DNA of 64,000 nt from Flavobacterium sp. LC2016-12 (GTDB lineage: Bacteria; Bacteroidota; Bacteroidia; Flavobacteriales; Flavobacteriaceae), in the NCBI RefSeq assembly GCF_015351595.1, contig NZ_JADKPT010000008.1:62001-126000 (forward strand), read 5' to 3'. Below the pieces are notes generated by a model, which had not been told where the DNA came from, made no database searches, and saw nothing but the letters and a program-made list of their open reading frames with translations. A program made the translations under genes and the position numbers. The first letter of the stretch is position 1. Each line of letters opens with the position of its first letter. This document shows, piece by piece, positions 43,822-51,845 of this stretch.

Positions 43822-44970
43822 TTATTTTTTGTTAATTATTTGGGCAACTTCAGCAGTCGATTTTTGAGGTTGGATCACTTGTCCTTCCTGAAGTTTGTCG
43901 ATTCCGCTTAAAACAATTTGGTCGCCAGATTTTACACCTTCACCAATAAGATAGTTAGTTCCGCTTTTACCGATAATCGTGATAGGCATTTTGTTTACTT
44001 TATTTCCTTTGTTCAGGGTATAAACAAACACCTTATCCTGCATCTCGATAGTAGCCGATTGTGGTACCAGAATCGCATCGTCGTGATTGATTCCTAAACG
44101 AATTTTTCCTGTGTTTCCAGAACGTAGCGTTCCGTTAGCATTTGGGAAAGTTGCTCTTAAAGTAATTGCACCGGTGTTTTTATCAAATTGACCATCTACC
44201 ATATCAATTTTTCCTGATTGTGCATAAGCATTATTATCAGCCAAAATCAAAGTTACAGGAGGTAATTTTTTGATTTTATCACCCAATGTATTTCCTGCAT
44301 ATTGTGTTTTGAATTTGATGAAATCAGTTTCACCAAGAGAGAAGTAAACAAAAACTTCATGTACATCAGAAAGTTTGGTTAACGGTTCAATATCAGTAGC
44401 CGAAACTAAACTTCCTTGTTTTTTAGGCAATCTTCCTATGTAACCACTAACAGGGGCTGTCACATTAGTATATCCTAAATTAATTTTAGCCGATGCGACC
44501 ATTGCTCTTGCCTGCTCGATATTAGCAGCAGCAATTTTTTGAGAAGCTTTAGCCGTTTTCAACTGATAATCAGAAACTACTTTGTTTTGAACTAAAGGCG
44601 TTAATTTGTCTACTTCTAACTGAGCGTTTATTAAAGCCGCTTCAGAAGCATGAAGGCTAGCCAAAGCATTGTTTAATTGCTCACGGAAAGGACGTTCGTT
44701 TATTTTGAATAAAGTTTGACCTTTATTTACATAAGCACCTTCATCTACTAAAACGCGATCAAGGTTTCCGCTTACTTGTGGGCGAATCTCCACGTCTACA
44801 GTTCCTTGTATTGAAGCTGGATATTCAGCATCCGTAACAGCATCAGAGTTTTGAATTGCTAAAACTGGCAGGAGTGGAGCTGCCGGAGCAGGAGCCTGCG
44901 CTTTATCTGCACAACTACTTAGTACAAGTGCCAGAATAAAACTGGTTATAATTACATTTTTCATTTTCAT
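43822..44970 (-). CDS. RND periplasmic adaptor lipoprotein (MFP, AcrA/MexA family)
   Basis: The start at 44970 is chosen over 45039 because the signal peptide begins there; a further ATG at 44964 is also possible. The roughly 382-residue lipoprotein has a lipobox LSSCADK. It shows the order of AcrA-type adaptors: a barrel-sandwich half (EIRPQVSGNLDRVLVDEGAYVNKGQ in part), a coiled-coil hairpin (LASLHASEAALINAQLEVDKL), a lipoyl return TAPVSGYIGRLPKKQG, a beta-barrel and a membrane-proximal domain (AILVPQSATIEMQDKVFVY). It links the permease to the outer-membrane channel. It is the first operon gene after the TetR regulator. Confidence 0.94.
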   Translation of the reverse strand: MKMKNVIITSFILALVLSSCADKAQAPAPAAPLLPVLAIQNSDAVTDAEYPASIQGTVDVEIRPQVSGNLDRVLVDEGAYVNKGQTLFKINERPFREQLNNALASLHASEAALINAQLEVDKLTPLVQNKVVSDYQLKTAKASQKIAAANIEQARAMVASAKINLGYTNVTAPVSGYIGRLPKKQGSLVSATDIEPLTKLSDVHEVFVYFSLGETDFIKFKTQYAGNTLGDKIKKLPPVTLILADNNAYAQSGKIDMVDGQFDKNTGAITLRATFPNANGTLRSGNTGKIRLGINHDDAILVPQSATIEMQDKVFVYTLNKGNKVNKMPITIIGKSGTNYLIGEGVKSGDQIVLSGIDKLQEGQVIQPQKSTAEVAQIINKK

Positions 44971-45050
44971 ATTGGTTTTAATTTGTTGGACATTCATTTG
45001 AGTTAAAATCTTTTGTAATCTGGCATTCTGGGTATTCATGTTTAATTGAA

Positions 45051-45073
45051 TTAAATTATCTAACGTTGTTAAG
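45051..45073. promoter_or_regulatory. Putative TetR operator, copy 1
   Basis: TTAAATTAT followed by CTAACGTTGTTAAG forms a 23-bp unit containing a near-palindrome (CTAAC...GTTAAG). It lies 80 bases upstream of the adaptor start. It is one of four related copies (45051, 45131, 45188, 45833). Confidence 0.6.
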
Positions 45074-45130
45074 TTAAAAGGCGCAAAATTCCATATAGTG
45101 AGCCCATTACGATTCCTTGAGAAATCGGTA

Positions 45131-45153
45131 TTAAATTATTTATCACTGTTAAG
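45131..45153. promoter_or_regulatory. Putative TetR operator, copy 2
   Basis: TTAAATTATT followed by TATCACTGTTAAG. It keeps the TTAAAT block and the CTGTTAAG half but has a degenerate left half-site (TATCA for TAACA). Confidence 0.5.
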
Positions 45154-45187
45154 TAAATAGTAAAAAAAGGTTACTAAATTACTCTGG

Positions 45188-45210
45188 TTAAATTTCCTAA
45201 CACTGTTAAG
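45188..45210. promoter_or_regulatory. Putative TetR operator, copy 3
   Basis: TTAAATTTC followed by CTAACACTGTTAAG. The central palindrome is TAACA-c-TGTTA. It lies about 18 bases after the TetR stop codon and upstream of the pump operon. Confidence 0.6.
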
Positions 45211-45227
45211 TGCAATGGAAAATTTTT

Positions 45228-45821
45228 TTACTGTATTGATTTGATGATACCACCAATCGCATCTTTCAGGATTTGATTGTTGATTGTTTCCATTACTTCG
45301 CTTTTGTTGATAATGTTAATCGCAATTAAACCGTGAATAACAGAAAAGAAAGTAAAATATTTTTGTTTGATAACTTCAGGGCCCGGATTACTGTTTTTCA
45401 TAATTTCAGCAATCACCGCGGTGAATAATTTATAGGGTGCTTCTGCAGCCGAACATTGTTGGGAACAACAATTCATTTGCACACCAAACATTACCTGATA
45501 CATTTCGGTATCTGTAAAGGCAAAATCCCAATACGCCATCCACATGGCTTCTAATTGGTCTTCTGGTTTATCAAATTTAGCTCTGGCGTTTTGTAACTCT
45601 TTCGATAATTTAATAAAACCTTTACCGGTTAATTCCGTTAAAATAGCTTCTTTATTCGAGAAGTATTCGTAGATAATGGGAGCAGTGTATTCAATTTTGT
45701 CAGCAATCTTTCGCATACTCAGACCTTGCCATCCTTCTTCTTTGACGATAGCATAAGCAGCTTCAAGAATGTTATTTCTTGTCTCTTCTTTTTGTCTTAA
45801 TATACGATCTTTACTTGCCAT
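45228..45821 (-). CDS. TetR/AcrR-family transcriptional regulator of the efflux operon
   Basis: The start at 45821 (MASKDRILRQKEETRNNILE) is preferred over 45848, which would overlap the upstream operator. The 197-residue protein has a TetR helix-turn-helix (EEGWQGLSMRKIADKIEYTAPIIYEYFSNKEAIL in part) and an all-helical ligand domain with an unusual MNCCSQQCSAAEAPY segment containing three Cys. TetR proteins repress efflux pumps until ligand binds. Repeat units containing CTAACACTGTTA(A/G)G flank the gene on both sides and lie before the pump operon, which fits autoregulation and pump repression. The Cys cluster could allow redox or metal sensing, but this is speculative. Confidence 0.88.
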   Translation of the reverse strand: MASKDRILRQKEETRNNILEAAYAIVKEEGWQGLSMRKIADKIEYTAPIIYEYFSNKEAILTELTGKGFIKLSKELQNARAKFDKPEDQLEAMWMAYWDFAFTDTEMYQVMFGVQMNCCSQQCSAAEAPYKLFTAVIAEIMKNSNPGPEVIKQKYFTFFSVIHGLIAINIINKSEVMETINNQILKDAIGGIIKSIQ

Positions 45822-45832
45822 TTTGATGAGTA

Positions 45833-45855
45833 TTAAATAATCTAACACTGTTAGG
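45833..45855. promoter_or_regulatory. Putative TetR operator, copy 4 (TetR promoter)
   Basis: TTAAATAAT followed by CTAACACTGTTAGG. The half-sites CTAACA and TGTTAG are a perfect inverted repeat around one base. It ends 34 bases before the TetR start at 45821, consistent with autorepression. Confidence 0.65.
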
Positions 45856-45932
45856 CAAATGTAATACCGATTTTCTGATTATGAAATAATATTATCATAA
45901 TATTTTCTTATCGTTGTATAGATAATTCAAGA

Positions 45933-45968
45933 AAGCCTTTAAAAACAAGTGTTTTAAAGGCTTTTTTA
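45933..45968. terminator. Hairpin terminator after the MarR-GNAT gene
   Basis: AAGCCTTTAAAAAC (45933-45946) and GTTTTAAAGGCTT (45951-45963) form a long stem with T-rich sequence on each strand. It is 10-45 bases downstream of the minus-strand MarR-GNAT gene. Confidence 0.7.
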
Positions 45969-45977
45969 AAGTTGTTA

Positions 45978-46898
45978 TTATTTTACGAAAACCATTTCGA
46001 CATGCTCAATTCCCGCATCCAGGAAATAATTTTGAGTGGTTTCGAATCCATTTTTGATGTAAAAAGCGCTGGCATTTACCTGAGCGTACAAATAAATGTT
46101 GTTTTCGCTCTTCAAATCGCCAAGTATTTTTTTCAGAATAGCCTCTCCAACTTTCTTCCCACGATACGAATTCAGAACCGCAATGCGTTCGATTTTTGCT
46201 CCTTTCTCCATTAACCTGTAGCGAGCTGCTCCGGCAGGTAAACCGTTTACCGTTGCCAGATAATGAATCGCCTCGGCATCATCCATAGATTCTCGTTCCT
46301 GTGAGACATTTTGCTCTTCAACAAATACTTGTCTTCTAATAGCAAATGAGATCGATTCTAATTTTGCATCTTTAATTTTTTCCACTTTAATATCGTTTTC
46401 TACTTCTTTAAGAGGATTATGTAGATTCATTTCTTTAATAGTTGTCATTCGGTCAAAAAGATTTTTCGTTTTTAAGTTTTGATTTACTTCGTTTATGGCT
46501 TTGTACAAATTGTTTTCTGTATCAGTCAATTCCATTAGAGCCTGCGTCATAACAGCCCACAAAGGTTGTAGTTGTTGTATAAGTTCATTTGCTTTTTCAG
46601 TAAGCGTGATCAGACGTTTTCGTTCGTCTTTGGCATCTTTGGCAGAACCAATTAGTTCTTTCTTTTCTAATTCTTTCAAAAGAGAAATTGTAGTAGGATG
46701 CGAGTATCCAATTTCGTGGGAAAGCTCCACCACACTAATGGCCTTTTTCTGCGAAAGCACATAGATAACCGGAAACCATTTTGGTTCAAAATCAATATTC
46801 TGACTTCTGTAAAATAGCTGTGCCTCTTTTCGCAAGTTCTCCGTCAAACGCTGCAAAAGGTTGCCTAATACTAATGATTGTGATTTTTCTAATACCAT
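45978..46898 (-). CDS. MarR-GNAT fusion: HTH regulator with acetyltransferase domain
   Basis: This 306-residue fusion has two parts. Residues 1-145 are a MarR winged helix (AISVVELSHEIGYSHPTTISLLKELEKKELIG with the wing DAKDERKRLITLTEKA, given in part). Residues 155-306 are a GNAT fold with FVEEQNVSQERESMDDAEAIHYLA, the acetyl-CoA site RIAVLNSYRGKKVGEAILKK and a terminal FYIKNGFETT. Fusions of this type are known in Bacteroidota and others as putative regulators that acetylate a partner or themselves. The gene is preceded by a perfect 12-bp palindrome at 46925. The substrate and target are unknown. Confidence 0.87.
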   Translation of the reverse strand: MVLEKSQSLVLGNLLQRLTENLRKEAQLFYRSQNIDFEPKWFPVIYVLSQKKAISVVELSHEIGYSHPTTISLLKELEKKELIGSAKDAKDERKRLITLTEKANELIQQLQPLWAVMTQALMELTDTENNLYKAINEVNQNLKTKNLFDRMTTIKEMNLHNPLKEVENDIKVEKIKDAKLESISFAIRRQVFVEEQNVSQERESMDDAEAIHYLATVNGLPAGAARYRLMEKGAKIERIAVLNSYRGKKVGEAILKKILGDLKSENNIYLYAQVNASAFYIKNGFETTQNYFLDAGIEHVEMVFVK

Positions 46899-46924
46899 AA
46901 CAAATAATTTGTATGCGAATTTAC

Positions 46925-46936
46925 GTAGTTAACTAC
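46925..46936. promoter_or_regulatory. Perfect palindrome upstream of the MarR-GNAT gene
   Basis: GTAGTTAACTAC lies 26 bases before the start codon at 46898 and is a perfect 12-bp palindrome of the MarR operator kind. It could be the autoregulatory site. A related CAGTTAACTA occurs at 20072-20081 upstream of the other marR gene. Confidence 0.6.
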
Positions 46937-47012
46937 ATATATTCAAAATGGAAAAAGAAATTTTAAGTTTTATTTATAAAGTTTAGGATTTAATCTGGGT
47001 TTTAGCTTTTAG

Positions 47013-47165
47013 GAGCAGAGGAACTATGCTTTTAAGACGACTTGTCCCGCTATCCGCTATATTCCCGATTAACAAAAACTACGGCTAAAAAGCCTTGTTT
47101 TTCTAAATCGGGAGATACGGCTTCTATCGGGGCTAGGCTAGAGGTTTAGTTTTCATAAGATGCTA
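47013..47165. repeat. Dispersed element, family A copy 2 (alternative hairpin)
   Basis: The family A flanks (CTTGTCCCGCTATCCGCT and TCTATCGGGGCTAGG) here enclose a different, longer hairpin with arms CCCGATT (47064-47070) and AATCGGG (47106-47112) and an inner GGCT-aaaa-AGCC. It is followed by gaggtttagttttcataag, which is shared with copy 3. Confidence 0.75.
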
Positions 47166-47191
47166 TTAAAAAATGCAAATCATACGTTAGA

Positions 47192-47233
47192 CTGGACTGA
47201 AGTCCAGCCCTACAATATTTGTCATTCCTTCGT
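47192..47233. repeat. Family C palindrome, copy a
   Basis: The palindrome CTGGACTGAAGTCCAG (47192-47207) is followed by CCCTACAATATTTGTCATTCC. The copy at 48583-48626 is inverted and nearly identical; a third copy lies at 48473. Confidence 0.75.
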
Positions 47234-47263
47234 AATTTTTAGAAATCAGAACGATTTCATTGA

Positions 47264-48187
47264 TTATTTCATTCCCCGAACATTCATTTCCATCGTATAA
47301 ACACTTTTACTGGCAGTAATAAACAATGTCTTACGTTTTTTTCCTCCAAAACAAACATTGGCTGTCCACGGTTCAGGAACATCAATATGAGCTATTTTTT
47401 CTCCCTTTGGATTAAATACGGTAACTCCTTTTCCGGTTAAGTAAATGTTGCCGGCCTCATCTCTTGTCATTCCATCTGAACCTGATTCAGTAAACAGCAT
47501 TTTTTTGTCCAAAGAACCATCACTGTTGATGGTGTAAGAGTACGTTTTGTTTGCCCCTATATCCGCTACGAATAACGTTTTTCCATCCGAAGTTCCAATA
47601 ATGCCATTGGGTTTTACAAGGTCATTGTCAACGTTGATAATTTTAGATTTATCCGGAGATAAATAGTAAACACATTCTTTTTCTATTTCTTTGGTGGTAT
47701 GCATCCAGTAATCTCTTTTGTAAAAAGGATCTGTAAAATAGATACCGCCTTTTGCATCCACCCAAAGATCATTGGGACCATTCAGCCTTTTTCCTTCGAA
47801 ATTGTTTACTAAAACAGTAGTATTTTTGTTTTGGTCTATTTTCCAAATTTCATTTTTTTCATCGGCACAAGCCAAAAGATTGCCTTCGTGATCAAAATAC
47901 AAACCGTTAGCTCTTCCTGCATTTTCCATAAAAACAGAAAGTTCGCCATCAACCGACCATTTCATGATTCTGTTATTAGGCTGATCGGTAAAATAAATAT
48001 CTCCTTTTTTATCTACGGCAGGTCCTTCTGTAAAACTGTATTGATCAGATAATTTTATCAGAACTGCGCCTTTTGCTATTAGGTTATGGTTGCTGTCTTC
48101 TGATTTCTGAGCGGATATAAAATTTGTAAAAGCAAAAGCAATAAAAAATAGAAGGTTTGATTTTATTTTAAGGCGAAGGAGGTTCAT
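47264..48187 (-). CDS. SMP-30/gluconolactonase-family protein
   Basis: This 307-residue protein has a signal peptide (cleavage near FISAQ) and a six-bladed propeller of the SMP-30/LRE family. Visible marks are EGPAVDKKGDIYFTDQPNNRI, RLNGPNDLWVDAKGGIYFTDP and GIIGTSDGKTLFVADIG, which carry the metal-binding Glu, Asn and Asp. Family enzymes hydrolyse sugar lactones such as gluconolactone. A gluconokinase gene lies 2 kb away on the other strand, so a periplasmic lactonase feeding gluconate use is plausible but not shown. The gene sits between two direct copies of composite A-C repeats. Confidence 0.85.
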   Translation of the reverse strand: MNLLRLKIKSNLLFFIAFAFTNFISAQKSEDSNHNLIAKGAVLIKLSDQYSFTEGPAVDKKGDIYFTDQPNNRIMKWSVDGELSVFMENAGRANGLYFDHEGNLLACADEKNEIWKIDQNKNTTVLVNNFEGKRLNGPNDLWVDAKGGIYFTDPFYKRDYWMHTTKEIEKECVYYLSPDKSKIINVDNDLVKPNGIIGTSDGKTLFVADIGANKTYSYTINSDGSLDKKMLFTESGSDGMTRDEAGNIYLTGKGVTVFNPKGEKIAHIDVPEPWTANVCFGGKKRKTLFITASKSVYTMEMNVRGMK

Positions 48188-48315
48188 AATGAAAAGGAGT
48201 ATAGATTACTTTGAAAAAAATGAAAGGCTAATATAGGATGTTTTGTACGATTCTCATGTTAATTTCTTTGTAGTCATAAATAAGATTCCATTGTTAGCAT
48301 TGGGATATTCTTTTT

Positions 48316-48500
48316 TAGGAGCAGAAGAGTTATTTTTTTAAGACGACTTGTCCCGCTTTCCGTTTCAATCTTTTTGGCGAACCCCGCCACAAAAGGATTT
48401 ACACTTCTATCGGGGCTAGACGAGAGGTTTAGTTTTTATAAGATTATTAAAAAACTGCAAACATACATTAGACCGGACTAAAGTCCGGCCCTACAATATT
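48316..48500. repeat. Composite A-C repeat, copy 3/b
   Basis: This segment repeats the A-then-C order of 47013-47233 in direct orientation: CTTGTCCCGCTTTCCG, a degenerate hairpin (TTTTTGGCGAACCCCGCC), TCTATCGGGGCTAGACGAG, then the palindrome CCGGACTAAAGTCCGG (48473-48488) and CCCTACAATATTGG. It lies on the other side of the SMP-30 gene. Confidence 0.75.
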
Positions 48501-48582
48501 GGTAGCGCCTCTGGCTCTTTTAAACCTTTTAATGTGCCCATTAAAAGGCCTAGTTTCCATAAGATAAAAAAGCAGAAAAAAA

Positions 48583-48626
48583 TTCCGAAGGAATGTCAAA
48601 TATTGTAGAGCTGGACTTCAGTCCAG
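48583..48626. repeat. Family C palindrome, copy c (inverted)
   Basis: CCGAAGGAATGTCAAATATT leads into CTGGACTTCAGTCCAG (48611-48626). Read on the minus strand it matches copy a at 47192 base for base across most of its length. Confidence 0.75.
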
Positions 48627-48664
48627 TTTGGATCCAACATTAATAATTCCAAACGATAAACATA

Positions 48665-48687
48665 TACAAATTCATAACGAATTTGTA
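48665..48687. promoter_or_regulatory. Inverted-repeat operator candidate for the quinone reductase gene
   Basis: TACAAATTC (48665-48673) and GAATTTGTA (48679-48687) are perfect 9-bp arms with a 5-base spacer. A -7 box TATCTTTG follows at 48713-48720, 31 bases before the ATG at 48751. The arrangement suits a HxlR- or MarR-type repressor. Confidence 0.55.
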
Positions 48688-48750
48688 CAATTCCCAAATC
48701 CTTCTTTGTGACTATCTTTGTGTTATTAGTTTAAATCAAAAGATAAAAAG

Positions 48751-49764
48751 ATGAAAGCAATAGGATTTAAAACCTCATTACCAATAGATAAGGAAGATAG
48801 TTTCATAGAATTTGAGACACCAAAACCAGTTCCGGGAGCGCATGATTTGTTAGTTAAAATTCAAGTTGTTTCTGTTAATCCGGTAGATTTTAAAATTCGT
48901 CAGAATAGTGCCAAAGAAACGGTTTTAGAAAACCCAAAAATCATAGGCTGGGATGCTGTCGGAATTGTAGAAGCCGTTGGTGATCAGGTAAGTTTGTTTA
49001 AAGTGGGAGATGAAGTTTACTATGCGGGCGATCTTACCAAACAAGGCAGCAACGCCGAATATCAAGTTGTTGACGAACGTATAGTGGGTAGAAAACCAAA
49101 ATCTCTTTCCATTGAACAAGCTGTAGCAATGCCGCTAACCGGTTTAACAGCCTGGGAAATATTATTCGACAGGATTAGAATCAATCCGGAAAAAGATAAA
49201 GGAAAAAGCATTTTAATCATTGGCGGAGCTGGTGGAGTAGGATCAGTTGCTATTCAATTGGCTAAAAAAGTGGCAGAATTAACCGTAATAGCGACAGCGT
49301 CGCGTCCTGAATCTATCGAATGGTGTAAACAACAAGGCGCCGACTTTGTAGTAAATCACAAAAATTTGATCGAAGAAGTTCGCCATGCAGGTTTTCAGCA
49401 AGTCGATTTTATTTTAGATTTTGTGGATGTGAACCAATATTGGAATGCATTCGTAGAACTTATAAAACCTCAGGGACATATTGGTTCAATCAGTGATCCT
49501 GTCGAAAATGTAAATCTTCGTCAATTAAAAGGAAAAAGTGCTAGTTTTCATTGGGAACTAATGTTTACACGTTCTATGTTCCAAACTGAAGATATGATCG
49601 AACAACATAATATCTTAAATGAATTATCCAATTTATTAGATAATGGTACGATTCAGTCTACTTTAAAAACGACATTAAATGGTTTAACCGTATCCAACTT
49701 CAAAAAAGCACACGAGTTATTAGAATCAGGGGCTACGATCGGAAAAATTGCAATTAAATTTTAA
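48751..49764 (+). CDS. Zinc-binding-dehydrogenase-type quinone reductase (MDR superfamily)
   Basis: This 337-residue cytoplasmic protein has a GroES-like N-terminal domain (GWDAVGIVEAVGDQVSLFKVGDEVYYAG in part) and the NADPH Rossmann fingerprint ILIIGGAGGVGSVAIQLAKK near 152-171. The zinc-ligand Cys/His of true alcohol dehydrogenases are missing, as in the zeta-crystallin/QOR branch, so an NADPH:quinone or enone reductase role is likelier than alcohol oxidation. A perfect inverted repeat in its promoter suggests induction by an electrophile-responsive repressor, as is common for this family. Its ending is followed by a terminator at 49781. Confidence 0.87.
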   Translation: MKAIGFKTSLPIDKEDSFIEFETPKPVPGAHDLLVKIQVVSVNPVDFKIRQNSAKETVLENPKIIGWDAVGIVEAVGDQVSLFKVGDEVYYAGDLTKQGSNAEYQVVDERIVGRKPKSLSIEQAVAMPLTGLTAWEILFDRIRINPEKDKGKSILIIGGAGGVGSVAIQLAKKVAELTVIATASRPESIEWCKQQGADFVVNHKNLIEEVRHAGFQQVDFILDFVDVNQYWNAFVELIKPQGHIGSISDPVENVNLRQLKGKSASFHWELMFTRSMFQTEDMIEQHNILNELSNLLDNGTIQSTLKTTLNGLTVSNFKKAHELLESGATIGKIAIKF

Positions 49765-49780
49765 AGAAAATTATAAAACA

Positions 49781-49812
49781 AAAGCAAGTGAATACGCTTG
49801 CTTTTTGTTTTT
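49781..49812 (+). terminator. Terminator after the quinone reductase gene
   Basis: AAAGCAAG (49781-49788) and CTTGCTTT (49797-49804) form an 8-bp stem followed by TTTGTTTTT. Confidence 0.8.
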
Positions 49813-49859
49813 AAGAGTTAGATATAAGCATTTTTTGTATTATTACAATAAAAAAGAAA

Positions 49860-50303
49860 ATGAAACTAATTTCAGTCATAAGAATTATATTTCTTGTTTT
49901 ATTTGCTCATCATACTGTACAGGCGCAAGAAGTAAAGAAAGAAACAACTTCAGCCGAGCCAAAATATACAATTGAAAACTGTGTCAATCACTTTGAGTTG
50001 GATAAAGCCACTAAAACAAAAGTGGGCTATCAATATTGGTTTGGCGATAAAAACTTCAATCAGGAAAACACGCTTAAAATGAGTATTGTTGAGCCCGGAA
50101 AATCAACACACGCACCCCATCACCACGTCGAAGAAGAATTCTTTTATATTCTTGAAGGCACAGCGCAATTCTACCTTGACGGAAAAACCATTACCGCTGG
50201 TCCAAATACGAGTTTTTATTGCCCATCCAATATGGAACACGGTATTAGCAATGTTGGAACAACAGATTTGAAATATTTGGTGATTAAGAAAGATTTGAAA
50301 TAG
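49860..50303 (+). CDS. Secreted cupin-domain protein
   Basis: This 147-residue protein has a signal peptide (cleavage near VQAQEV) and one cupin barrel. Motif 1 is visible as HAPHHHVEEEFFYILEGTAQFYLDG, with His residues and Glu as metal ligands. Motif 2 is PSNMEHGISNVG with the final His. Cupins bind metals and act as isomerases or dioxygenases, or simply bind sugars. It sits 9 bases before the gluconokinase start, so the two are co-transcribed; a role in sugar-acid handling is suggested but not shown. Confidence 0.82.
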   Translation: MKLISVIRIIFLVLFAHHTVQAQEVKKETTSAEPKYTIENCVNHFELDKATKTKVGYQYWFGDKNFNQENTLKMSIVEPGKSTHAPHHHVEEEFFYILEGTAQFYLDGKTITAGPNTSFYCPSNMEHGISNVGTTDLKYLVIKKDLK

Positions 50304-50312
50304 TAAAAAAAC

Positions 50313-51734
50313 ATGGAATCATTTTATATAGGAATCGACATTGGAACTACGGCTACAAAAGCTATTTGTTTTGACATAAATGGGAATGTAATTAAACAGG
50401 TTTCAAATGCCTATCCGATGTATCATCCAAAACCGGATTGGAGTGTGCAAAATCCGCAAGAGATTTTACAGACCGTTATAGATTGTATTGCAGAAATTAC
50501 AAAAAACACTCAACCGGAATTTATAAGTTTCAGCTCTGCCATGCAAAGTATTATTGCCATTGATGAAACCGGTAAACCCTTAACAGATGCCATTTTATGG
50601 GCTGATAACAGAGCTAATTCGATTGCAGAAGAACTTAAAAATTCTGAAAAAGGAAAACATTTTTATCAGAAAACCGGAATCCCAATTCATCCTTTTTCAC
50701 CCATGACCAAAATTGCCTGGTTTAAAGAGTTTGATTCTGATACATTTTCTCAAACCTATAAATTTATAAGTATTAAAGAATATGTATGGCATCATCTTAC
50801 GAATGAATATTGTACAGACACTTCGATGGCATCCGGAACGGGATTGCTAAACATTCATACTTTGCAATGGGATCATGAAATTTTAGAATTTTTAAACCTG
50901 AAACCGGAGCAATTTTCTACAATTTGTGAGGTAACACATCAGTGCAAAGGCGTTGCAGATGATTTTTTGTATGTAATTGGTGGTGGAGACGGCGCTTTGG
51001 CCAATCTGGGAACAGGGGCGATGAATAAAGGCTGTATTGCTCTAACCATTGGTACCAGTGGAGCGGTGCGCTTACCAATAGATAAACCGTATCTCGACGA
51101 GCAAATGCGTACCCAGTGTTACCATTTAATCGACGACCAATACCTGGTTTTAGGAGCTGTAAATAATGGCGCTATTATTTTGCAATGGCTCAGGGAAACC
51201 TTATTGAAAACCGATCAGTCTTTTGAAGTTCTTTTTGAAGAAGAAGAAAAAATACCGGCCGGTTCTGAAGGTTTGCTTTTTGTGCCTTATTTGCTAGGCG
51301 AAAGAGCGCCAATTTGGGATGCAGCGGCACAGGGATCCATTTTAGGAATGCAGATTACGCATACACAGGCACATTTGGTCAGAGCCACTTTAGAAGGCAT
51401 TTTGTATGGATTATTTCAGATAACTGAAATTTTGCTTCCAGATCCTGAAAAAAGAAAGCAAACCAAAGTAATGGCTAGCGGTGGATTTGGTAAAAGTGAC
51501 CTTTGGCTCCAAATGGTCGCCGATATTTTTCAGATGGAAGTAGAAACCTCCCAAACTATTGAAGGTTCTGCCTGGGGCGCTGTCCTCATAGGCATGAAGT
51601 CGATAGGCAAGGATATCACCTATCAAAACAAAACCGGAAAGACTTTTTATCCTAATAAAGCTCATAAAAGTGTTTATGACGCTGCTTTTAATAAGTTCAA
51701 AAAAGTGTATCCGGTATTGAAAGATTTATCGTAA
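50313..51734 (+). CDS. gntK: Gluconokinase (FGGY carbohydrate kinase)
   Basis: This 473-residue cytoplasmic kinase of the FGGY family has the phosphate-1 motif GIDIGTTATKAICFD (7-21), the second motif AILWADNRANS and FSSAMQSIIAIDETG, and the ATP/FGGY-region signature GLLFVPYLLGERAPIWD. The ending has MASGGFGKSDLWLQMVADI. These features fit gluconokinases, which phosphorylate gluconate to 6-phosphogluconate, better than xylulokinase or glycerol kinase. With the cupin upstream and an SMP-30 lactonase nearby, a gluconolactone-gluconate route is plausible. A related ketose kinase cannot be fully excluded. Confidence 0.82.
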   Translation: MESFYIGIDIGTTATKAICFDINGNVIKQVSNAYPMYHPKPDWSVQNPQEILQTVIDCIAEITKNTQPEFISFSSAMQSIIAIDETGKPLTDAILWADNRANSIAEELKNSEKGKHFYQKTGIPIHPFSPMTKIAWFKEFDSDTFSQTYKFISIKEYVWHHLTNEYCTDTSMASGTGLLNIHTLQWDHEILEFLNLKPEQFSTICEVTHQCKGVADDFLYVIGGGDGALANLGTGAMNKGCIALTIGTSGAVRLPIDKPYLDEQMRTQCYHLIDDQYLVLGAVNNGAIILQWLRETLLKTDQSFEVLFEEEEKIPAGSEGLLFVPYLLGERAPIWDAAAQGSILGMQITHTQAHLVRATLEGILYGLFQITEILLPDPEKRKQTKVMASGGFGKSDLWLQMVADIFQMEVETSQTIEGSAWGAVLIGMKSIGKDITYQNKTGKTFYPNKAHKSVYDAAFNKFKKVYPVLKDLS

Positions 51735-51740
51735 AATTTT

Positions 51741-51775
51741 TTCCACCATATAAGTCAAGTAAGGAAATTTAAGCA
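51741..51775. repeat. Family F element, single left end
   Basis: These 35 bases begin TTTCCACCATATAAGTCAAG and match the left terminal repeat of the MITE-like element at 55360. No right end is found within 250 bases, so this is a solo end. Confidence 0.7.
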
Positions 51776-51845
51776 TTGTTGCGAATGCTGGAAGTTTAGG
51801 GCATGTAAGGTTTTTTAATTTCTTTGCGAAGAACGTACTTAAGAC

